A stretch of DNA of 64,000 nt from Candidatus Aminicenantes bacterium UBA1061 (GCA_002316315.1 DCDG01000023.1:124001-188000), one strand, 5' to 3'; positions 54,295 through 63,426 are shown, counted from the stretch's first letter. Made by a program: numbers and translations. Notes: generated by a model not told the origin, from the sequence alone.

Positions 54295-56463
54295 TTATTT
54301 GACAGCTTGAATTTTCTTTCTTAGCTCTGGCTGGTCAGGATTGATCTCAAGGGACTTTTGCCACACGGCCAGTGCTTCTTGCTTTTTACCCAACTTAAGA
54401 TAACAATCGCCGATTAGATCAAGGAGTTGAACGTCACTACCATGATGGGCAACAGCTTTATCAAGGATAGTCAGGGCTTTTTCATACTGGCCGATATTAA
54501 AAAGGGCCTGAGCAGCAACGAAATAGGTCTCATAGCGAACTCCCTGATCAGATGAAATAAAACTATCAAGAATTCCGGCCGCCAGCTGATAATCCTTGAG
54601 ACCAACATAAACTCTGGCCAGCTCCATAGCCAGATCTTCGTTCCCGGGAGCTTTAGCCATAGCTGCTTCCAGGACAGTCCTGGCCTCAGACAGACGGCCC
54701 AGATTATAAAGCTGGTTACCAATGATCCAGCCATAATAGGGGTCAGTGGCCGGAGGCAGAATTCGCGATAAAACCCAGGGGCGGGGTAGAGTCTCAAGAT
54801 AGGTTAGATCAAACTCATCCTTGGAAGTTATCTTTTCCTGGCCATCAATCAGTAAAGTTACATCAAGAAAATAATGAGCCGGAGAAAAATCAGATAAAGA
54901 AAATATTTTGATGAGATCAGGTAAGGTACCGAGTTCGGAGACAGGATAAGTTTCTTCCTTAAAGAGCTCTGATTCCTTAAAAAACTGATATCTCAGGCTG
55001 GCTTGTTCTTTCAATTCCGGCGTTAAGCCAAAAATCTGGACAGCCACTGCCAGCTGGTCACGGGCGGTAAAAACCCGACTGGCCTGAAGATAAAGCTGCT
55101 GACCTCCGACCAGAAAGGCTTTAATTTTACCTTCAGCCGACTCGGAGGGAGAAACCCGGTAAGCCAGTATGGGCGCGGACATTTCTATCTGGACTTTTCC
55201 TGGAATCTTAATGACCTGTTCAAGACTGGTAAATTCCTTAGAAGCCTCATTCTTTATCAGGATAGATAATTTATATTCACCAGGAACGCAGGGGAAGACA
55301 TCATAGATGGCCAGAGGCATGTGCTGCCTTTCCTTAAACTGGGCGGAAGTTAATTTCACCGGGAAGGTTTTTTCAAACTGATAAACCAGCCGCCCATCGG
55401 TGGTGCTCAGCAGGCCATTAACTTTAAAATTAGTAGCATATTGATTGTCATATTGATTGACGGAGAGCCTGCTCGGTTCGATATCATAATGGATAAAATA
55501 AAGACCGGAAGGGTCTTTCAAGACTTTCACCAGAGAATCGCTATCAATATAATTGACTGAATAATCAACATCAATTATGTCCTTATATTCAAAAAATTTT
55601 CTGGCATATCTATCCTCAACCATCTTTTGCGGAGTCTGTTCTATCTGGCGAAGAAGTAGATCAGAAGAGAGTGAGGGCCGGCCCAGCCCCAGATTTTCCT
55701 CACCGGGAATAAGCGATAAAGAAATATTAGCCAGAGTAGGATCGACTTCTCTCAGAGTGCTGTAGGCAGTCGAATAGTCAGCCGGGTCCCCCCAGAAGCT
55801 GGTCAGCAGAGCTTGCGGTCCATCAGATGTCGGGCTATAAAGACGCCTTTCACCGGTTCCTTTTTCCTGAAAGAAAAGAAGGTTAAAACCGGGGGGCAGA
55901 CCCATGTCCTGCTTTCCCTGGTAAAACCAGATCTCACAGTTATAGATCTCTGACTTTCCATCTATGTGCTGGATATCATTGGGAGGGCCTAGGATGATAT
56001 ATATCCGCCCCCGGTCAGTCATCCAGCCTGGCTTGGCTGCTTCCCGGCCGAAATATTTATTGGCATATTCAATTCTTTTATAGTGTTCAACTTTAAATTC
56101 ATTTTCTTCAGTTTCCGGAATCGGATCGCGGTGTTTCCAGAAAGCTTCAATAAAAAGATCCCGTTCGCGGTCACTTTTTAACTTCAAAAATATTTCTCTT
56201 TCAGTTGGGGTAATAATGTAAATTACTTCCTGTTCAAGCCACTTTTTATATTTTTCAGGCAGCTTGGGAGCAGGCTCCTTTTTCTTTGATGATTGCGGGC
56301 CGGCCGCTAAATTTGAGCCAGACAGCTCGCCCCGGTGGCCAGCCAAAGCTAATCCGTTGCCTGTTAAATCAACCACCAGGAGCAAAACCAGTAAAAATAG
56401 CAGTCTGCGTTTTAATCTATCGTGCTGGTGATTATTATCTTCTGACTCTTTAATGAGCTTCAC
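54295..56463 (-). CDS. GWxTD domain-containing protein with C-terminal TPRs (copy 2)
   Basis: A 722-residue exported protein of unknown function. It starts with GTG, with AGGAG nine bases upstream. It has a hydrophobic N-terminal signal (LLFLLVLLLVVDLTGNGLALA). The GWxTD region is canonical here: EAFWKHRDPIPETEENEF and GWMTDRGRIYIILGPPNDI. The beta-rich middle (VFPCVPGEYKLSILIKN) and TPR C-terminus (ARTVLEAAMAKAPGNEDLA, KALTILDKAVAHHG, ALAVWQKSLEINPDQPE) follow the same order as copy 1 at 208-2307. The gene stands apart from galM by 200 bases and from the patatin gene by about 175. Confidence 0.87.
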   Translation of the reverse strand: MKLIKESEDNNHQHDRLKRRLLFLLVLLLVVDLTGNGLALAGHRGELSGSNLAAGPQSSKKKEPAPKLPEKYKKWLEQEVIYIITPTEREIFLKLKSDRERDLFIEAFWKHRDPIPETEENEFKVEHYKRIEYANKYFGREAAKPGWMTDRGRIYIILGPPNDIQHIDGKSEIYNCEIWFYQGKQDMGLPPGFNLLFFQEKGTGERRLYSPTSDGPQALLTSFWGDPADYSTAYSTLREVDPTLANISLSLIPGEENLGLGRPSLSSDLLLRQIEQTPQKMVEDRYARKFFEYKDIIDVDYSVNYIDSDSLVKVLKDPSGLYFIHYDIEPSRLSVNQYDNQYATNFKVNGLLSTTDGRLVYQFEKTFPVKLTSAQFKERQHMPLAIYDVFPCVPGEYKLSILIKNEASKEFTSLEQVIKIPGKVQIEMSAPILAYRVSPSESAEGKIKAFLVGGQQLYLQASRVFTARDQLAVAVQIFGLTPELKEQASLRYQFFKESELFKEETYPVSELGTLPDLIKIFSLSDFSPAHYFLDVTLLIDGQEKITSKDEFDLTYLETLPRPWVLSRILPPATDPYYGWIIGNQLYNLGRLSEARTVLEAAMAKAPGNEDLAMELARVYVGLKDYQLAAGILDSFISSDQGVRYETYFVAAQALFNIGQYEKALTILDKAVAHHGSDVQLLDLIGDCYLKLGKKQEALAVWQKSLEINPDQPELRKKIQAVK

Positions 56464-56639
56464 GGTTAGCGCTCCTGATATAAATTTTTCTTTTCTTATA
56501 TTTTAGCATCTTTCGCCGGTCTTTTCTTCATATTCTTCTCAAATCTGACCGATCTGACCCCGACAGACTAGAACCAGATTATTTAAACACCTTTAGAGAT
56601 AAAATTGTTGCCGGCCGCAATTACTCCTTAAATCTTCTG

Positions 56640-57596
56640 TCAGGCCTCAGCCTGGCCGGCTTTGGAGATCATGTTCTTAATAGCTCTGATTTTGGTCTGG
56701 GTGACCTTCTGGCCGAGACTTACCAGACGTTTCGTCTGAGTAAAATCAAAAGTATCAACAGATGGATTTATATTGATAAGCAGATCAGCAGCGGGCAACC
56801 GGCTATCAGTCGAATCGGCCAGAACAATTTGAATTAAGCGGAAAATGACCGCTAGATTTGATTTTAGTTTAGCTGCTGGCATCTTTGGCAGTAAACGGTG
56901 GATATCTGGAACTAACACCCTGGCAGCTCCCAGCTGTCTGGCGAGATTAATCGGAACATTGTTGAGCAGGCCACCATCTACCATAAACGATCTCTGAAAA
57001 CAGGCCGGATCGATGAGCAGAGGATAAGCGGCACTGGCCCTTAAAGCCCGGTAAAGTGGGCCGGAAGTAAAGCAGACTTCGCGGCCGCTGACCAGATCAA
57101 CTGCATTGCAGCCAAAGCGAATGCTCAGGTCCTCGAGACAGACCTCACCTAGAAAATGACGAAGGGACTTTTCCAGAATATCGCCTTTTTCATGGCCAAA
57201 GCGCTTGATTAATTTTTTCTGATATGATTCAAAAATAAAATAATCAACGAGCTTATCGGGGATAGGTAATTTACTTTGCCGCAGCCTGGCTAACTGGCTC
57301 GAGCCTAATTCCTGAGCGATAGCTTCAATTTCAGCCGGCAAGTAGCCGGCCGAAAACAGCCCGCCGATGATGGCGCCCATTGAAGTCCCCGTGATGATGG
57401 GTGGAGTCAGACCATTTTCAAGCAGCGCTTTAAGCACGCCGATATGAGCCAGTCCGCGCGCCCCGCCGCCCATCAGAACCAGAGCCCACTGGCCTGATGG
57501 AGAGCAATGCCGGAAGCGAGCTGTCCCGCGTCTCTCACCTGAACACTTACCAGGCGGACTGCCCTGATTTTTCTCCTGGGTTATTTTCGTGTTCAC
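56640..57596 (-). CDS. Patatin-like phospholipase
   Basis: A 318-residue serine lipid hydrolase of the RssA type. The oxyanion hole is LMGGGARGLAHIGVLKALLE, the nucleophile elbow GTSMGAIIGGLFSAGYLP, and the catalytic Asp lies in MVDGGLLNNVPINLAR. The GTG at 57596 is the longest start but lacks a ribosome site; the real start may be further in, since the first 30 residues are poorly conserved in character. There is no signal peptide. It lies 55 bases after the thioesterase gene on the same strand, so both may act in lipid turnover. Confidence 0.9.
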   Translation of the reverse strand: MNTKITQEKNQGSPPGKCSGERRGTARFRHCSPSGQWALVLMGGGARGLAHIGVLKALLENGLTPPIITGTSMGAIIGGLFSAGYLPAEIEAIAQELGSSQLARLRQSKLPIPDKLVDYFIFESYQKKLIKRFGHEKGDILEKSLRHFLGEVCLEDLSIRFGCNAVDLVSGREVCFTSGPLYRALRASAAYPLLIDPACFQRSFMVDGGLLNNVPINLARQLGAARVLVPDIHRLLPKMPAAKLKSNLAVIFRLIQIVLADSTDSRLPAADLLININPSVDTFDFTQTKRLVSLGQKVTQTKIRAIKNMISKAGQAEA

Positions 57597-57651
57597 TGCT
57601 TTTTATGCATCCTGCCGGCCTGATTCTACTATATTATATGGCCTTTTATAA

Positions 57652-58395
57652 CTATCTCCAGTATGATCTCAACCTGGCTAGCTCTTTACCTGTTGATAAA
57701 TTAAATATCTGCTGAATCCAGGGCTCATTTTCATTCTGAGGTTTTTGGGTGACGACTTCAATTCCATCTCCATAAAAAGCTTCTGATCGGTAGTTGATTT
57801 CTATTTCAACTGGCCGGTGCGAAAAAAGCATTTCCGGCGGCATGCCCTCAACCGCCCAGCGGGAATAAGCCACATTATTCACATGGCGGTTAAAATCCAG
57901 ATCTTCAAATAGAGCTTTAAATTCACTCTTAAAATCAAGCCTGTCAATAATGGGTAGCACCGGAAAATCATCCTCCATGACTCTTTTATTTAGAATCAGC
58001 TCATCAGGAAAGAGGTCGTTAATTTTAACCGGACGGCGATCTTTGAGATCAATGATCATCCAGGAACTGGTGGCAACCAGGATGCTCTTCCGGTCAGCAC
58101 CGCTGATTTCAAATTCACGGAGAGCATAAAAACTGTGTTTACCTGACGCCCAGGTCTTAACCGTGAGTTTTTCCCCCATCTCCGGGTAGTGGTGGAGGTG
58201 AAGATGATAACGGGAAATAACCCAGGTAACACCTTTCTCCTGGAGATCAAAAACCGAGAATTTTTCACAGATTGAATGAAGCCGGGCCGTATCCTGAAGG
58301 TAATTCATCAAAGCTGAGAGATGGGCATGGTTCTGATAATCAACATCAAAACTCATAATCTCATAATCGGCCCGGTACTCATGAAGCCTGTTCAT
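57652..58395 (-). CDS. Acyl-ACP thioesterase
   Basis: A 247-residue double-hotdog enzyme that releases fatty acids from acyl carrier protein. The ATG at 58395 (MNRLHEYRADYEI) has GAGGG six bases upstream; a TTG two codons earlier is less likely. The first hotdog has FDVDYQNHAHLSALMNYLQD and WVISRYHLHLHHYPEMGEKL. The second has DFNRHVNNVAYSRWAVEGMP, with the Asn/His catalytic region typical of bacterial FatA-like enzymes. The length is normal. It probably forms an operon with the patatin-like gene. Confidence 0.92.
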   Translation of the reverse strand: MNRLHEYRADYEIMSFDVDYQNHAHLSALMNYLQDTARLHSICEKFSVFDLQEKGVTWVISRYHLHLHHYPEMGEKLTVKTWASGKHSFYALREFEISGADRKSILVATSSWMIIDLKDRRPVKINDLFPDELILNKRVMEDDFPVLPIIDRLDFKSEFKALFEDLDFNRHVNNVAYSRWAVEGMPPEMLFSHRPVEIEINYRSEAFYGDGIEVVTQKPQNENEPWIQQIFNLSTGKELARLRSYWR

Positions 58396-58442
58396 TTTCA
58401 ACCCTCAAACTTTTATCGGCTAATTTTTTATCTTATCAAAAG

Positions 58443-58460
58443 GGTAGCCGAAAGGCTACC
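58443..58460 (-). terminator. GNRA-loop hairpin next to the transposase element
   Basis: GGTAGCC-GAAA-GGCTACC, a 7-bp stem with a four-base loop (GNRA type on the plus strand), directly abutting the left end of the transposase element. On the minus strand it is followed by CTTTTG, so it may end transcripts coming from the transposase gene. Confidence 0.5.
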
Positions 58461-58462
58461 AG

Positions 58463-58480
58463 AATGGGGTCGGGCCAGCG
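58463..58480 (-). repeat. Left inverted end of the transposase element
   Basis: AATGGGGTCGGGCCAGCG; an exact inverted match to 59708-59725 and close to the solitary ends at 49376-49411 and 61574-61614. Confidence 0.85.
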
Positions 58481-58698
58481 CATTTTATTTATAATCAAAT
58501 ACTTACTGTTTCAAATAAAAAATGCCCAGTGCCGGTTGGAAGGCGAATCGCCGATGCCAATGTCTAACTTTTAATGTCACGTAAAACCAGGCTGCCACAA
58601 ATTATCCTACGATCTATACGATCTAACGACGGCTTTAAATATTAGGCGGTTAACGCAATTATAACTGTTTTAACTGGCGGCCTCTGTGGCCAATGGAC

Positions 58699-59463
58699 TT
58701 AGCCATACCTGGTCAGACTATCCCTTAAAACAAATACATCCTTTTCATCAATGACACGGCGTTTTATGGTTTTTATACCTGATTTTATTTTAAAAGTTTC
58801 CACAAATTGATAATCTCCAACGGCCAGGCTTGCAGTCCATTTTTCGTCTCTGGTTAAAGCTCTTCCTTTTAGGTCCAGTATGTCATCGACGCGTTGCCGA
58901 TAAGCACTACTCAAATTGACGAGAGCAATACCGATGGCCGCTGCCAGTTTTTCACGATTGATGACCTTAAGGGCTTTGTTCTGCCTGACAATCTCCTGAA
59001 AGCCACAGTAAGGATAATGTTCTGGATGACGAACCACTCCGGCTCTAACCATGTTCAAATCTATATAAACCATGCAGTTCAAAAGATGATAGCCGGATTC
59101 TATGGCAGTAGCATGATACCTATCTTGCCATAAGGGACCGATTCTTTTTTGCCCGATATTATATTCCTGAGCAACGCGCCCGAGTATCAATCTCATCGCC
59201 TGTGGAATAGCATGAACCGTTCTACCTGGCTTATCAAAACCGCCAGAACAGGCCGGCTCCTCATCTAACAAGAGGAGATGAATATGATTCGAAGTTATCG
59301 CATAATTAAGAACGTAAATCTTATACCTCTCGATGGCTTCTGACATCCAGCGTACTACCCTTTGCTTATAGTGGTCATCATTTAGGAGAAATTCCTTGTT
59401 CACGCAGCGGTTCGTGATGTGCCAGATATAACCTGGAAGAAAGAATCGTTTGGCCCGGGGCAA
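58699..59463 (-). CDS. REP-associated tyrosine transposase (Y1/HUH)
   Basis: A 254-residue single-strand DNA transposase of the Y1_Tnp family. It starts with TTG behind GGAGGAG (six bases). PRAKRFFLPGYIWHITNRC is the usual beginning. The HUH motif is SNHIHLLLL. LWQDRYHATAIESGYHLLNC and YIDLNMVRAGVVRHPEHYPY are the conserved block carrying the candidate catalytic tyrosines. A C-terminal extension (RRVIDEKDVFVLRDSLTRYG) follows. The frame is intact, so the element may still be active. It lies inside inverted ends. Confidence 0.93.
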   Translation of the reverse strand: MPRAKRFFLPGYIWHITNRCVNKEFLLNDDHYKQRVVRWMSEAIERYKIYVLNYAITSNHIHLLLLDEEPACSGGFDKPGRTVHAIPQAMRLILGRVAQEYNIGQKRIGPLWQDRYHATAIESGYHLLNCMVYIDLNMVRAGVVRHPEHYPYCGFQEIVRQNKALKVINREKLAAAIGIALVNLSSAYRQRVDDILDLKGRALTRDEKWTASLAVGDYQFVETFKIKSGIKTIKRRVIDEKDVFVLRDSLTRYG

Positions 59464-59707
59464 GGCTTTCTCCTCCTCGTGTTTTTGTTATCGCTAATCT
59501 TACTAATCTTAATCTTTAAAGCTCTGATTGATAAAATGATAGACGGAAAAAGACCAGTGTTCATCTCACCTCAAGGCCTTAAAAGATAAATCATCGCTCA
59601 GCCGGGCAAAGCGGCTTAATTTGAAAGCAGCTATCATAAGCTGGTGAGGCAAGGTCAGGCGCTAAACTTTTCTGGTCTAAGGTAACATATTGATATAAAA
59701 TAAGATC

Positions 59708-59725
59708 CGCTGGCCCGACCCCATT
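59708..59725 (+). repeat. Right inverted end of the transposase element
   Basis: CGCTGGCCCGACCCCATT; an exact inverted match to 58463-58480. The coding frame of the truncated gene downstream begins within 25 bases, which suggests that the insertion removed that gene's 5' part. Confidence 0.85.
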
Positions 59726-59746
59726 AAAAGGAGACAGAGGGCCGGT

Positions 59747-60565
59747 TTGCGAGCTTCACCCTACGGGCCAAAGCCCACTTTTCCGGCCGTCAGCTACTGG
59801 CTAAATTCCGCCGGTGATATGTCCCGCCGCTTCCCGGGCAGCCGCCCGGCTCTTATCTGGCTGGTCAGCACCATGGACAGAATCAAAAAAATCCCCGGCC
59901 AGGAGGCTTATGCTACACGGACCAGGCTGACTTTTCCCGCACCGACCAATCTCAGCCTCAGCCGCGGTGATGAAAATATTGTTTTCTCCGAAGAAGACTC
60001 TAATGAATCCTATCTCGAAGCGTTTGATCAGGCCGGCTACCAGGTCTGGCTCCAGGTCGAGCCGGCTATGGCTGACATTCCAGCTTTAATCGATCTCGTT
60101 ATGGAACGCTATCATCACCATCCCTGCGTCGTAGGCTTTGGAGTGGATGTCGAATGGTACCGCTGGAGTGAAAAAGAGAATGAAGACGTGGCGGTGACTG
60201 ATGAACAAGCCCGAGCCTGGCTCCAGCACCTCCGCCAATAGAATCCTTTTTATCTTCTTTTTCTTAAGCACTGGGAACAGGCCAAACTTCCTCCAACCTA
60301 TAGAGACGGCCTGATCTTTATCGATGATAGCCAGATTTTTGAATCTATGGACCAAATCATCCTGGAATTTGCCCGTTGGGCCAGATGGTTTTACCCCGCT
60401 CCGGTCGGCTTCCAGTTTGGTTATCCATCGGATCGCCACTGGTGGGAAAAACTGGCCGACCCGCCGGCTGATATCGGACGTGAAATTATTTTGACCGCCC
60501 CTAACGCGACTGACCTCTACTGGGTGGATTTCACGGTCAAAGACATCTGGCCTAATAAAAAATAA
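59747..60565 (+). pseudogene. N-terminally truncated gene interrupted by one in-frame TAG
   Basis: The frame reads continuously from the right end of the transposase element to 60565 except for a single TAG at 60239-60241. Before it are FPAVSYWLNSAGDMSRRFPG, YLEAFDQAGYQVWLQVEP and HHPCVVGFGVDVEWYRW. After it, in the same frame, come FLKHWEQAKLPPTYRDGLIF and REIILTAPNATDLYWVDFTV up to a normal stop. The residues look like a barrel-type glycoside hydrolase-like or sugar-processing protein, but I do not recognise the family. There is no signal peptide or good start (only a TTG), consistent with loss of the 5' end to the neighbouring insertion. Read-through or amber decoding is unlikely here, because TAG ends the sigma factor gene. 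Confidence 0.75.
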
Positions 60566-60881
60566 ACGTGACCGGCTTCGCTGGCCAGCCCCGGCATGGA
60601 TGTGCCGGGCTTGGTACTGTCAAGACGACTTACTACAGGCAAGAATTTAAAATAACTGGCTTCAGGCGCTAAGCCAGCCGGTACTTTTTACCGCTTTGAT
60701 TGCCACTGGCCAACGACAAAATAAATTGCCTTTAATGATAGAATAATAAAGAAACAAAATCTTTTCGTTCATAGTGGTGAATTTTAATTGGCTAACTGGT
60801 TAACCAGAATAAGAGAAAAACTGAACATAAGACACGTAAAATATTACAGCCAGAGAGAAGAACAAAAAGGAGGAGAAAAAA
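60566..60881. other. Intergenic region with hairpin and palindrome
   Basis: No gene. It contains the hairpin listed at 60587-60611, a second short stem (TGGCTT...AAGCCA, near 60657-60677), and a perfect 12-base palindrome CTGGTTAACCAG at 60796-60807, 74 bases before the nitroreductase start. The palindrome is a possible operator for that gene. Confidence 0.4.
60587..60611 (+). terminator. Hairpin after the truncated gene
   Basis: AGCCCCGGCA and TGCCGGGCT pair with one bulged C around a 6-base loop, 21 bases after the stop. There is no T-tract, so terminator function is uncertain. Confidence 0.4.
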
Positions 60882-61397
60882 ATGGAGTTTAGCGAGGTTA
60901 TAAGGCAGCGTTATAGCGTCCGTTCCTATCGGCCCGACCCTGTTCCAGAGGACAAATTGAGCCGGCTACTGGAAGCCGCTCGGCTGGCGCCATCGGCTTC
61001 CAATTTACAGCCTTTTAAAATTATGGTGATATCAACCAAAGGCAGAGAAGCAGAGCTCAGACACATCTACGCCCGGGACTGGTTTGTTCAGGCACCGCTT
61101 GTTATCTGTCTGGTAGCCATGCCAACCATAGCCTGGGAACGAAGGGATGGCAAAAATTATGCTGAAGTTGATGCGGCCATTGCCATGGATCATCTCATTT
61201 TGGCTGCTGCCAATGAGGGACTTGGCACCTGCTGGGTCGGCGCCTTTGATCCTTTAGCCGCCAGAGAAGTTTTGGCCTTGCCTGATGACGCCGAAGCCAT
61301 TGCCTTTACCCCTCTCGGTTATCCGGCAGACAGCCCTCGTCCCAAAAGGAGAAAGAGCTTAAAGGAACTGGTCTCGTATGAGAGCTGGTCAGGCTAA
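60882..61397 (+). CDS. Nitroreductase family protein
   Basis: A 171-residue FMN-dependent NAD(P)H oxidoreductase, cytoplasmic. It starts behind AGGAGGAG. Conserved parts are FSEVIRQRYSVRSYRPDPVP, LEAARLAPSASNLQPFK (FMN binding), AIAMDHLILAAANEGLGTCW and FTPLGYPAD near the end. The short length fits the small nitroreductases of anaerobes that reduce quinones, nitro compounds or flavins. The natural substrate is unknown. It is a single-gene unit with a palindrome upstream. Confidence 0.93.
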   Translation: MEFSEVIRQRYSVRSYRPDPVPEDKLSRLLEAARLAPSASNLQPFKIMVISTKGREAELRHIYARDWFVQAPLVICLVAMPTIAWERRDGKNYAEVDAAIAMDHLILAAANEGLGTCWVGAFDPLAAREVLALPDDAEAIAFTPLGYPADSPRPKRRKSLKELVSYESWSG

Positions 61398-61573
61398 GTT
61401 GGGTTTAAGCCCCTAGTGTACATTTGATAAATTAAATTGAATTTCTATATCGCCTGGAGTTATCTACTGGCAGCAGGGCCGCCCTGCGGTGTCACCTGCA
61501 AACGTGCTTCTACCTCCCTACCTGCCTGTTGACCTTAATTAACTGAATTTAGCCAGCGTTTTTGGTTATTCTA

Positions 61574-61614
61574 ACTATTTGATTATAAAGAAAATCGGCT
61601 GGCCCGACCCCATT
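61574..61614 (+). repeat. Solitary RAYT-element end (REP-like)
   Basis: GCTGGCCCGACCCCATT (61598-61614) preceded by TATTTGATTATAAAGAAAAT, which almost exactly matches the inverted left end of the transposase element. It overlaps the last base of the stop codon of the CPBP protease gene, as the copy at 49411 does for the glycyl radical enzyme gene. No second end or transposase is nearby. Confidence 0.8.
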
Positions 61615-62261
61615 CAAAAAGGAAGGAAGAGGAAGACAGCCAGGTCAAAGAGAATGTGGCTGACGACGTTGGCCAGTAGCGATTTATATCTTAAATATTG
61701 ATAGCCCCAGACAAAACCGCAGACCAGAGCCGCCAGAACCAGAACCGGGTTTTTCGAAGTAAGATGCACTGCTGCATATAAGCCCGCCACCAGGAATAAA
61801 CCAGGCCAGCTTCCCAGACGCAGGGACCAGTGTCGCTGTAAAAAGCCGCGCCACCAGAGTTCTTCGCCCGGACCTATAATTAGTGTCAGAAAAATTCCAA
61901 TTCGCCATTCGCTCTGGCCAGATTTTAAAGCATAGATTTTGGCTACCTGCTCTAGGCTTCCTACCATAACTCTTGGAAGTATAAGGCTACCGGCATAAGA
62001 TAGGACATACAACAAAATGGCTGAAGCCAGACCTATAGCCACTTTTCTCCATCCCAGAGTGACAGCATCGCCGGCCATCAACTGGCTAAAGCCCGGATCA
62101 AGCCATAAAGCCACCAGCAAGAAAACCAGCAAGACAGCCGAAAATAGTGACCAGAAATCAATAACAATCGGCCGCCAGCCGGAAAAAACAAGTGGAAAGA
62201 CTGCAGCCGACAGAATGGTCAACCAGTAAAGATGGCTCTCTGCAAATAGCTTCTTTTTCAT
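61614..62261 (-). CDS. CPBP family intramembrane metalloprotease
   Basis: A 215-residue integral membrane protein with six or more hydrophobic helices. The CPBP (Abi/Rce1-like) signatures are present: PGEELWWRGFLQ (EExxxR), AAVHLTSKNP with the second His, and VVSHILFDLAVF with the third motif. It presumably cleaves membrane-embedded or prenylated peptides; the substrate is unknown. The length is typical. It lies 143 bases downstream of the menA-like gene on the same strand. Its stop codon touches a REP-like transposon end. Confidence 0.92.
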   Translation of the reverse strand: MKKKLFAESHLYWLTILSAAVFPLVFSGWRPIVIDFWSLFSAVLLVFLLVALWLDPGFSQLMAGDAVTLGWRKVAIGLASAILLYVLSYAGSLILPRVMVGSLEQVAKIYALKSGQSEWRIGIFLTLIIGPGEELWWRGFLQRHWSLRLGSWPGLFLVAGLYAAVHLTSKNPVLVLAALVCGFVWGYQYLRYKSLLANVVSHILFDLAVFLFLPF

Positions 62262-62404
62262 CCTATCTCGTCTTTTTACTACCCTCTCTGCATATCGGCC
62301 GCTATTACTAGGTTATTTTCTGTCAAGAGCGACATTTGTGCAATTCAATTATAAAATCGGGCTGAAAATACTTTGCCCTGAGAGAAAACCATGACCAGGC
62401 CTTT

Positions 62405-63361
62405 TTAGCTTTTCAATAGTCCAATTAAATAATCAAGCCACAATCCACAAACCGCCAGCAAACCAAACGACAGGCTATATCGGGCAGTAGCCCCATCAAG
62501 GCTGATAAAATCCGCCGGATCTCCTGTCTGCCCTTCATTCTTGCCTCGGGCTTTTTTCCACAGTTTCCAAGCTTGTGGCCAGGAAAGGACAACGATTAGC
62601 ACTGAGAGAGGCAATGAAGGGAAATCAAGGCCAAAAAGAGGAGGAACCAGAACAAAAGCCACAATCAGTGCCATTGAACCAAAGATCAGTGCTCCGTAAT
62701 AGCGACGCGAGCCACGATCGCCAAGATGATTGGCCATAGTTGAAATTTTCTTTTCACAGTCAGTCAGGATATCGCGCCAGTTATTGGCATGGAGAATGGC
62801 TACAATAAGCATGCCCTGCGGCACTGCCCAGATGACAGGCAGCCAGGAAAATTGACCGGTTTGAACTACCCAGGCTCCAAATGATCCCAGCAGACCGAAA
62901 TCGATAAAAACAGCCAGGTCACCCATGGCCTCTTTCTTAAGCCACGGATAGGCCACACCCAGGCTTAGGCCGAATAGACCCGTGTACAACACCAGTCTCC
63001 CCCGAAGATAAACCAGAACCAGCCCGAGGGCTGAGCCTATCACAAAAAAGACAATAGAACCTGTAAAAACCTGTTCAGGTATAAGTAACCCGCGGGCTAT
63101 GGCTCCACTGGCCGGTGTTATCTCCCGGTCGAGCCCTCGCTGCCAGTCGACGACATCAGATAACATATTAGCCGCCATGTGGAGAAATACCATGGCCATC
63201 ATAGATAATAAAAGCAAGCCAGCTTGAAGTTTTACCCAGCCTACCGTGGCTGCCAGGGAAGCACCAAAAATTACTGGAATAACTGAGGCAGGTAGAGACC
63301 AGGGCCGGCCCGCCACCAGCCATTTTCCCAACCAGCCTATTTTTTCTGTTTCAGTTTTCAT
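62405..63361 (-). CDS. menA: UbiA-family prenyltransferase, probable MenA
   Basis: A 318-residue inner-membrane enzyme with about eight hydrophobic helices. It probably attaches a polyprenyl chain to 1,4-dihydroxy-2-naphthoate in menaquinone synthesis. The first aspartate-rich motif is NMLSDVVDWQRGLDRE. The second is NNWRDILTDCEKKISTMANH, whose form is usual in MenA. WLVAGRPWSLPASVIPVIFG is the typical N-terminus. Other UbiA members cannot be excluded from sequence alone, as no men genes are adjacent. The pbpC end lies 116 bases upstream. Confidence 0.82.
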   Translation of the reverse strand: MKTETEKIGWLGKWLVAGRPWSLPASVIPVIFGASLAATVGWVKLQAGLLLLSMMAMVFLHMAANMLSDVVDWQRGLDREITPASGAIARGLLIPEQVFTGSIVFFVIGSALGLVLVYLRGRLVLYTGLFGLSLGVAYPWLKKEAMGDLAVFIDFGLLGSFGAWVVQTGQFSWLPVIWAVPQGMLIVAILHANNWRDILTDCEKKISTMANHLGDRGSRRYYGALIFGSMALIVAFVLVPPLFGLDFPSLPLSVLIVVLSWPQAWKLWKKARGKNEGQTGDPADFISLDGATARYSLSFGLLAVCGLWLDYLIGLLKS

Positions 63362-63426
63362 CTCAACCAGTCAAAATCAATTTCTTTCCGGACTTTAAAT
63401 TCTTATTTCGGGATTTTAACAGATTT

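Larger units (their letters stand above)
58463..59725 (-). mobile_element. REP-associated (IS200/IS605-related) transposase element with inverted ends
   Basis: The element is about 1.26 kb. AATGGGGTCGGGCCAGCG at 58463-58480 is repeated exactly, inverted, at 59708-59725. Inside each end is an AT-rich stretch (TTGATTATAAATAAAAT on the inverted left end; TTGATATAAAATAAGAT on the right). It contains one gene, the Y1 transposase, and sub-terminal hairpins near 58536-58560 and 59600-59616. Inverted ends with a Y1/HUH transposase match the RAYT/REP arrangement. No target duplication is evident, as expected for this class. Confidence 0.8.

Noticed and set aside
60239..60241. Amber codon as a pyrrolysine site
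   Set aside because: The gene is already truncated at its 5' end, TAG ends the sigma factor gene in this window, and no pyl genes are visible; a nonsense mutation is simpler.
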